8,105 nucleotides of DNA from Deltaproteobacteria bacterium (lineage in GTDB: Bacteria; Desulfobacterota; Binatia; DP-6), in assembly GCA_005879205.1 (NCBI GenBank), contig VBLD01000010.1, positions 17,138 to 25,242 on the forward strand. Reading direction: 5' to 3'. The position numbers and the translations under genes were made by a program. This document shows, piece after piece, positions 1 to 4,535 of this stretch; within the stretch, counting starts at the first letter, position 1; each line of letters begins with the position of its first letter. The notes under the pieces are model-generated. The model worked only from the letters and a program-made list of their open reading frames with translations. It did not search any database and was not told where the DNA came from.

Positions 1-338
1 AAGAAGCCCGCGTGCTGCAGGTAGACGAGCCGGCCAACGGGGTTCGGCGCGCGCGCGCCCGCGCAGCCGGCGCCGTTGGTGTCGCAGACGCAGTGCGCGG
101 CGGTGAGGAACGTCTGACAGCCGATCAGCACGCCCGAGCACAGCGTGACGGCGGTGGCCGGGTCGTCACCGACCAGCAGGGCGCCGGCCGCCGGGAATCC
201 GGAGGTGGGCCATCCGTTCACGATGCTCGTGTGGAATTCCGCGGGGCTCGCACTCTTGCCGGGAGGGCCGAGGAGCACCGTCACGGTGAAGAGCGCGGCC
301 GCCGCGAGAGGAAGCTGGAGGCGCGTGCGGGCGGGCAT
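1..338 (-). CDS. Secreted trypsin-like (S1 family) serine protease, N-terminal part only
   Basis: Reading the complement from an ATG at 338 gives 112 full codons, still open at the left edge, so the C-terminal half (catalytic Asp and Ser) is not visible. Residues 1 to about 28 look like a Sec signal peptide: Arg-rich start, then a Leu/Ala/Val stretch. Residues 39-42 are IVNG, matching the conserved mature N-terminus of chymotrypsin-fold proteases. Residues 67-83, CSGVLIGCQTFLTAAHC, hold the catalytic His (H82) in the TAAHC motif and the two Cys expected for the His-loop disulfide. Further Cys at 74, 85 and 92 suggest an extra disulfide. The residue before IVNG is Ser, not the Arg/Lys of classical zymogens. 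An in-frame TGA lies four codons upstream of this ATG, so the start is close to right, although no good Shine-Dalgarno is visible. The gene is divergent from the polysaccharide operon and probably unrelated to it. The family call is firm; the substrate is unknown. Confidence 0.88.
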   Translation of the reverse strand, partial: MPARTRLQLPLAAAALFTVTVLLGPPGKSASPAEFHTSIVNGWPTSGFPAAGALLVGDDPATAVTLCSGVLIGCQTFLTAAHCVCDTNGAGCAGARAPNPVGRLVYLQHAGF

Positions 339-453
339 GGGCGTGGGTCACGCGTCGGCGTGGACCCGCAGCCTCCTGCACGTTCCGCGCCGCACGCCAC
401 ACCAAGGGGCAATGGCGGCCGGCGGCAAGTCGAGGCACGGGTCGCGCGGCGCT

Positions 454-469
454 GTGTCATCCGTGACAC
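454..469. promoter_or_regulatory. Perfect inverted repeat, candidate activator/operator site
   Basis: GTGTCA-TCCG-TGACAC is a perfect 6-bp inverted repeat around a 4-base spacer, the shape of a site for a dimeric DNA-binding protein. It lies about 145 bases upstream of the -24 element of the promoter candidate at 614-629, within the usual range for an enhancer-type site of a sigma-54 activator. It could instead serve the divergent protease gene, whose start is about 115 bases away. The regulator is not identifiable from sequence. Confidence 0.4.
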
Positions 470-613
470 CCGCATTTCGATGACGGGCATGGTCATTACT
501 GTCGCCCGTGCCTGGTCGCCCGGCATGGCGCGAGGGGCAAGTTCTGCCCACCGCCGGCCGTTCATACGCGGTTTTTTCGGGGCTCGCGCGCGGCGCGGAC
601 GGGCTGCTCGTGC

Positions 614-629
614 TGGCACGCGTTGCGCA
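614..629 (+). promoter_or_regulatory. Candidate sigma-54 (-24/-12) promoter for the polysaccharide operon
   Basis: TGGCACGCGTTGCGCA matches the -24 consensus TGGCACG at all seven positions, and the preceding base is C as preferred. The obligatory GC of the -12 element falls at 627-628 with exactly ten bases between GG and GC. The -12 TTGC is only partly matched (GCGCA). Predicted transcription start is about 640-641, giving a leader of about 60 nt before the ATG at 701. In such GC-rich DNA a GG-N10-GC match alone would be weak; the full -24 heptamer and the position just upstream of the first gene carry the call. Confidence 0.5.
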
Positions 630-643
630 TGGGAGCGCGCTCT

Positions 644-665
644 GCCGCCGGCTTTTCCCGGCGGC
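644..665 (+). other. Leader stem-loop (5' UTR hairpin)
   Basis: GCCGCCGG (644-651) and CCGGCGGC (658-665) form a perfect 8-bp GC stem closing a 6-base loop, CTTTTC. No T-run follows, so it is not an intrinsic terminator. If transcription starts near 641 the hairpin occupies the extreme 5' end of the mRNA, leaving the Shine-Dalgarno at 688-694 free. A 5'-terminal stem of this kind could protect the transcript from 5'-end-dependent decay, or be a pause/recruitment element for the NusG paralogue encoded downstream; both roles are inference. Confidence 0.5.
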
Positions 666-687
666 GTTGGAGTGCAGGTCAAGCCAC

Positions 688-694
688 AAGGAGG
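688..694 (+). promoter_or_regulatory. Ribosome binding site of the small secreted protein
   Basis: AAGGAGG, a near-perfect Shine-Dalgarno, is followed by six bases and then ATG at 701. It decides the start: the upstream in-frame ATG at 623 would add 26 Arg-rich residues in front of the signal peptide and overlap the predicted promoter. Confidence 0.8.
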
Positions 695-700
695 AAGAGA

Positions 701-1000
701 ATGCTGACTCGAAGGCTGAGGGGTGGTCGGCTTCTGGCCGTAGCCGCCACGCTGCTGCTGGGAGCCGGGCTTGCCTGCCCGACGCCGGCCGCCGCGAAGG
801 GGAAGGGGAAGTGGTCGCAGCGCCAGGCGCACTTGGCGAGCTGCCCGCACAACAAGTCGGTGCTTCGCATCGACTCGAGGGTCTGTCCTGCGACCAGGCA
901 CCGGCCCGCGATCACGATGCGCCGGGCGTGCTGTGTGGCCCTGAACGGGCACGTCGGGTGTAAAGCGTTCGGTGGCTGCCCGCCCCGTTCCCCGTCGTAA
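701..1000 (+). CDS. Small secreted cysteine-rich protein, unknown family
   Basis: This encodes 99 aa. Residues 1 to about 32 form a clear Sec signal peptide: Arg-rich n-region (MLTRRLRGGR), a Leu/Ala core, and a likely cleavage site after the AAA at 30-32. A Cys at 26 lies inside it, but the preceding GLA is a poor lipobox. The mature chain of about 67 aa is basic and carries six Cys (SC, VC, CC, GC, GC), enough for three disulfides, and ends in a Pro/Ser/Arg tail. By my hand count only 16 of 99 codons end in A or T, in keeping with the coding bias of the neighbours. It is the first gene after the promoter candidate, and its TAA lies nine bases before the GTG of the Wza-like gene, in the same reading frame. 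That gene has no visible Shine-Dalgarno of its own, so translation is probably coupled. I do not recognise the family. Being secreted and co-transcribed, it may act in the envelope or matrix; this is inference. Confidence 0.68.
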   Translation: MLTRRLRGGRLLAVAATLLLGAGLACPTPAAAKGKGKWSQRQAHLASCPHNKSVLRIDSRVCPATRHRPAITMRRACCVALNGHVGCKAFGGCPPRSPS

Positions 1001-1009
1001 GAATCGGTC

Positions 1010-2140
1010 GTGCTGGCGCTCGAAGACACGAAGCACGGCGGCCGCCTGGCCGCCGTGCTGCTCTCGTTCGTCCTCGCATGTGCGGTAGGCTGCAGCGTCC
1101 GCCGCGGCGCCGACGTTTCGCCGCCTTCCCCGCCGCGCGCCGGACTCGGCGACCTCACCAGCGCGGCCGACCGGGCGCGCCTCGAGGTGATCGCGGCGGC
1201 GCGCGCGAGCGCGGCCGACGACGGCGGCTACCGCATCGGGCCGGACGACCTGCTCGACATCCGCATTCCCGATCTGCTCGAGGCGCAGGCCCAGGCCGCG
1301 TCGCCGCACGGTGCGCAAGGCGGCGCCGAGGTGCCGGCGGTCAGCGCGGCACCCGCCTTCCAGCAGGGCGTGCGGGTCACGGGCAGTGGCGAGGTGAACC
1401 TCCCGCTGCTCGGCATGGTGGCCGCGAACGGCCTCACGCCGAGCGAGCTGGAGCGCGACATCGCGAGACGGCTGGTGGCGGCGGACATCCTTCGTTCGCC
1501 GCACGTGAGCATCCTGGTCGCCGAGTACCGCAGCCGCGTGGTCGCGGTGACGGGCAGCGTCGAGCGGCCGGGCCTCTACCCGATCACGCGGCCCGGCACC
1601 ACCCTCGGCGACCTCCTCTGGGCCGCCGGCGGTCCGAACCGCGAGGCTGGACGCGTCGTCGAGTTCGTCCCGGCGGCGGACGGCGGCGCGGGCGACCGCT
1701 CACCGCTCAGGCTCGACCTCGAGCTGTTGCTCGGACTCGCGGGCCGCGACGGGCATCTGCCGAACCCGCTGGTCCGGCCGGGCGACGTGGTCAGCGTCGC
1801 GCCCGCGGGCAGCGTCCTCGTCGACGGGTGGGTGGAGAAGCCGGGCTCCTATCAGATCACGCGCGGGCTCACGGTGAGCGGCGCGCTGGCCGCCGCCGGC
1901 GGACAGGTGTTCGCGGCGGACCGCCGCCGCGCCACGGTCAAGCGCGTGCTCGGTCCCGGAGAGGACTACTCCTTCACGGTCGACCTCGAGGCGGTGGCGC
2001 ACGGGACCGCCGCGGACCCGCCGGTCGTCGACGGAGACGTCGTGCGGCTGCCCGTCTCGCGGAGCCGTGTCGTGCCGTGGGGCATGTGGACCGTCGCCCG
2101 CGAGATGATCCACGTCGGCGGGAACGTGCTGCTCTTCTAG
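1010..2140 (+). CDS. Polysaccharide export outer-membrane lipoprotein, Wza type
   Basis: This 376-aa protein is about the length of E. coli Wza and should form the outer-membrane channel through which the polymer leaves. Residues 1-28 are a lipoprotein-type signal peptide: basic n-region, hydrophobic core, and Cys28 after AVG (Cys24 is a weaker alternative). The Poly_export domain spans about 73-172, from YRIGPDDLLDIRI through VNLPLLGMV to SPHVSILVAEYRSR. Two SLB domains follow, about 177-262 (VTGSVERPGLYPI, LLWAAGG) and 269-348 (VDGWVEKPGSYQI, ALAAAGG). The last 20 residues, starting WGMWTVAREM, are amphipathic and would be the membrane-crossing helix of each subunit. A stretch of about 28 Ala/Gln/Gly-rich residues (91-118) interrupts the first domain. 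The start is GTG at 1010; an in-frame TAA at 998-1000 bounds the ORF, and no good Shine-Dalgarno is seen, so coupling to the preceding gene is likely. Confidence 0.93.
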   Translation: MLALEDTKHGGRLAAVLLSFVLACAVGCSVRRGADVSPPSPPRAGLGDLTSAADRARLEVIAAARASAADDGGYRIGPDDLLDIRIPDLLEAQAQAASPHGAQGGAEVPAVSAAPAFQQGVRVTGSGEVNLPLLGMVAANGLTPSELERDIARRLVAADILRSPHVSILVAEYRSRVVAVTGSVERPGLYPITRPGTTLGDLLWAAGGPNREAGRVVEFVPAADGGAGDRSPLRLDLELLLGLAGRDGHLPNPLVRPGDVVSVAPAGSVLVDGWVEKPGSYQITRGLTVSGALAAAGGQVFAADRRRATVKRVLGPGEDYSFTVDLEAVAHGTAADPPVVDGDVVRLPVSRSRVVPWGMWTVAREMIHVGGNVLLF

Positions 2141-2156
2141 GGAGGACGACGCTGGC

Positions 2157-4535
2157 ATGACGGAGCAAGCCCTCACATCCAGGCCGGCCGACACCCGCCT
2201 GAGCGCCCCGGGCGGATACGCCGCCGCGGGCGTGATCGACGCGGAGTTCAGCGAGGTCCCCGCGCGCCACCTCCGCGACTACCTCCGGCTCCTCTACAAG
2301 TACCGCTGGCTGGCTGCCACCTGCCTCGCGCTGACGCTCGGCCTGGCGCTGCTCGTCACCCTGCTGACGACGCGCCTCTACACCGCCTCGACGCGGCTGC
2401 AGATGGCGCGGCAGTCGCCGATCCAGCTCCAGCTGCAGGAGAACGTCCTGCACCTCGACGAGAGCGACCGCAGCGTCAACGGTACCTCGAGCTTCCTCGC
2501 CACGCAGGTCGCGGCCTTGAAGAGCCGTGACATCGCCGAGCGCGTCATTCGCAGAGAGGGCCTCGCGACCGACGAGGCGTTCCTCCACCCGGGGTCCGGC
2601 CGCAAGGGGCTGCTCAACCTGACCGGGAACCTCGTGAACCTGCTCCGGCCCCGCGGCTGGGACGGCGCGCCCGCCGCGGGCAGCGGCGCCGAGCGTGCGG
2701 TGGCGAGCGAGGTCGACCCCATGCTCCTCGACCGGTACATGCGCTACCTCTCGGTCCAGGACGTGCGCGGCACGGACCTCGTGGAGGTGAGCTTCACGAC
2801 GCCGAGCCCCACGCTCTCGGCCTTCCTCGCCGCGGCGCACACCCAGGCCTACATCGAGTCCAACGAGGAGGCGCGGCGCGCGACCGACGTGACCGCCAAG
2901 GACTTCCTCGGCCGCCAGCTCCTGGAATCGCGCCAGCAGCTCGAGAAGGCGCAGGACACGCTCGGACGCTTTGCAGCCGATCACCCGAACGTCGCCATCA
3001 ACCAGGAGCAGAAGACCGTCGCGCAGCGGATCGGCGAGGTGTCGAGCCTGCTCACCAAGGTCGAAGGCACCCGCCTGAACCTCGAGAGCCGCTACCAGTT
3101 CCTCACCACGCCGGGGAGTGACCCGCTCGCCTTCTTCCTCGACCGGCCCGGCGTGCAGAAGCTCCACCTGGCGCTCCTCGACCTGCGCGCGCAGCGCGCC
3201 GGACTCGGCCAGCGCCTCGGGCAGAGCCACCCCCAGATGCTGGAGCTCGCGCGCAACGAGGCGGAGCTCGAGCGCCAGCTCGACGCCGAGGTGGCCGCGG
3301 AGACGGCGTCGGTGCGCGCCCGCTACGACGCCGCGCAGCTGCGCGAGGAGGCCCTGCGCCACAAGACGGCGCACCTCGAGGAGGTCGCCATCGACCTGCA
3401 CGCGCTCGGCGCGCGCTACGATCTCCTGAAGAACGACGTCGACACCGCGCACGCGCTGCACGACTCGCTCTTGAAGCAGCAGATGGAGACCTCGGTGAAC
3501 TCCGAGCTGGTGGCCTCCAACGTGCGCGTGATCGAGCGGCCCGAGGTCCCGCAGGGCCCGAGCAAGCCGCGCGTGGGAGTCAACCTGGTGCTCGGTCTCC
3601 TCGCCGGGCTGTTCGCGGCGGTCGGCGCCGTGTTCTTCTGCGACTACTTCGACAACAGCGTGAAGAGCAGCGAGGAGGTCGAGGGCTTCCTGCAGCTGCC
3701 GACGCTCGCCACCGTGCCGAACTTCGCCCTCGCCCGCCGCTCTCTGCCGCGGCCGGCCAACGGCGCGAAGGGTGCGGCCGCGACGCCGGCGGCAGCCGCG
3801 CCCAACGGGAACGGCGGCGCCTTCGGTCCGGACCTCGTCATGATCAACGATCCCAGGTCGCCGGCCGCCGAGGCCTTCCGCAGCCTGCGCACCCAGGTGC
3901 TCTTCTCGGCGGCGGGCGCCCCGCCCAAGGTGATCCTGCTCACCAGCGCGGGCGCGAGCGAGGGCAAGACGGTCACCTCGGTGAACCTGGCGACGAGCCT
4001 CGCCGAGTCCGGCTCGCGCGTCATCCTGCTCGACGTCGACCTCAGGCGCCCGAACTGCCACCGCACGCTCGGCGTGGTGAACGACCGCGGGCTCTCGAGC
4101 TTCCTCTCGGGCCAGGCGGACTTCGAGAGCGTCGTCCGACCGCTCGAAGGGGCGCGGCTCTTCTTCGTGCCGGCGGGCCCGACGCCGCCCAACCCGGCCG
4201 AGCTCGTGGGCTCGGCGCGCATGCGCGACACGCTCGAGGAGCTGCGCGAGGCATACGACTTCGTGATCCTCGATTCCCCTCCCGTGCTGCCCGTGACCGA
4301 CGCCGTGGTGCTCGGCCGCGAGGCCGACGGGGCCGTACTGGTCGTCAAGGGACACGACACGCCGCGCGAGCTCCTGCGGCGAGCCCGCGATCAGCTCCTC
4401 CAGGCCAACGTCCATCTGCTCGGCGCGGTCGTGAACAACGTGGACCTGCGCTGGGGCGACACCTACTTCTACAGCCGCTACTTCGGCGGCTACTACGGAC
4501 CTGGACCGTCGGCCCCGACGGAGGTCCTGGCATGA
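2157..4535 (+). CDS. Wzc-type polysaccharide co-polymerase with BY-kinase domain
   Basis: This 792-aa inner-membrane protein should control polymer chain length and export by cycling tyrosine phosphorylation. It has a Wzz-type N-terminus (HLRDYLRLLYKYRW, about 39-51), TM1 at about 51-71, a periplasmic region with long helices likely to form coiled coils (about 240-440), a GNVR-type Pro-rich stretch (RVIERPEVPQGPSKPR, ending at 472) and TM2 at about 475-495. An Ala/Pro/Asn/Gly linker leads to the cytoplasmic kinase. Kinase motifs: Walker A ASEGKT with K604, Walker A' LLDVDLRRP (D626, D628), Walker B VILDSPP (D706). The C-terminal tyrosine cluster has Tyr 770, 772, 775, 779 and 780. Kinase and co-polymerase are in one chain, as in proteobacteria, not split as in Firmicutes. 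GGAGG at 2141-2145 precedes the ATG by 11 bases. No matching low-molecular-weight phosphatase is in the window. Confidence 0.95.
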   Translation: MTEQALTSRPADTRLSAPGGYAAAGVIDAEFSEVPARHLRDYLRLLYKYRWLAATCLALTLGLALLVTLLTTRLYTASTRLQMARQSPIQLQLQENVLHLDESDRSVNGTSSFLATQVAALKSRDIAERVIRREGLATDEAFLHPGSGRKGLLNLTGNLVNLLRPRGWDGAPAAGSGAERAVASEVDPMLLDRYMRYLSVQDVRGTDLVEVSFTTPSPTLSAFLAAAHTQAYIESNEEARRATDVTAKDFLGRQLLESRQQLEKAQDTLGRFAADHPNVAINQEQKTVAQRIGEVSSLLTKVEGTRLNLESRYQFLTTPGSDPLAFFLDRPGVQKLHLALLDLRAQRAGLGQRLGQSHPQMLELARNEAELERQLDAEVAAETASVRARYDAAQLREEALRHKTAHLEEVAIDLHALGARYDLLKNDVDTAHALHDSLLKQQMETSVNSELVASNVRVIERPEVPQGPSKPRVGVNLVLGLLAGLFAAVGAVFFCDYFDNSVKSSEEVEGFLQLPTLATVPNFALARRSLPRPANGAKGAAATPAAAAPNGNGGAFGPDLVMINDPRSPAAEAFRSLRTQVLFSAAGAPPKVILLTSAGASEGKTVTSVNLATSLAESGSRVILLDVDLRRPNCHRTLGVVNDRGLSSFLSGQADFESVVRPLEGARLFFVPAGPTPPNPAELVGSARMRDTLEELREAYDFVILDSPPVLPVTDAVVLGREADGAVLVVKGHDTPRELLRRARDQLLQANVHLLGAVVNNVDLRWGDTYFYSRYFGGYYGPGPSAPTEVLA

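Larger units (their letters stand above)
339..700. other. Divergent intergenic/control region
   Basis: This 362-base stretch separates the protease start (minus strand) from the small secreted protein (plus strand). No credible coding region is visible: the ORFs crossing it are low-complexity Arg/Ala/Gly shadows with no domain, signal or ribosome binding site. It holds a perfect palindrome (454-469), a T-run after a weak 5-bp stem (550-577), a -24/-12 promoter candidate (614-629), a strong hairpin (644-665) and the Shine-Dalgarno at 688-694. I found no convincing sigma-70 type promoter for the protease. Confidence 0.7.

Noticed and set aside
483..509. ACGGGC/GCCCGT inverted repeat
   Set aside because: Six-bp arms with a 15-base loop in GC-rich DNA are expected by chance, and nothing nearby supports a function.
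526..540. TGGCGCGAGGGGCAA as a second sigma-54 promoter
   Set aside because: The -12 GC is one base off the required GG-N10-GC spacing and the -24 is imperfect.
550..577. ACCGC/GCGGT stem followed by a T6 run, resembling a terminator on the plus strand
   Set aside because: The stem is only 5 bp with a 13-base loop, and no plus-strand gene or promoter lies upstream for it to terminate.
623..700. Upstream ATG (623) as start of the small secreted protein
   Set aside because: It would add 26 Arg-rich residues before the signal peptide, has no Shine-Dalgarno and overlaps the promoter candidate. ATG 701 has AAGGAGG at ideal spacing.
12..707. Plus-strand frame over the protease and intergenic region
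   Set aside because: Arg/Gly-rich shadow of the minus-strand protease, whose IVNG and TAAHC motifs settle the true strand.
281..1504. 407-codon minus-strand frame across the intergenic region and the start of the Wza-like gene
   Set aside because: No domain, Arg-rich, and it overlaps the signal peptides and export domain on the plus strand.
1974..4415. 813-codon open frame on the minus strand opposite the Wzc-like gene
   Set aside because: It is the complement of a gene with clear Wzz and BY-kinase motifs. The antisense translation is Arg/Glu/His/Val-rich without any domain, an effect of GC-rich codon bias.
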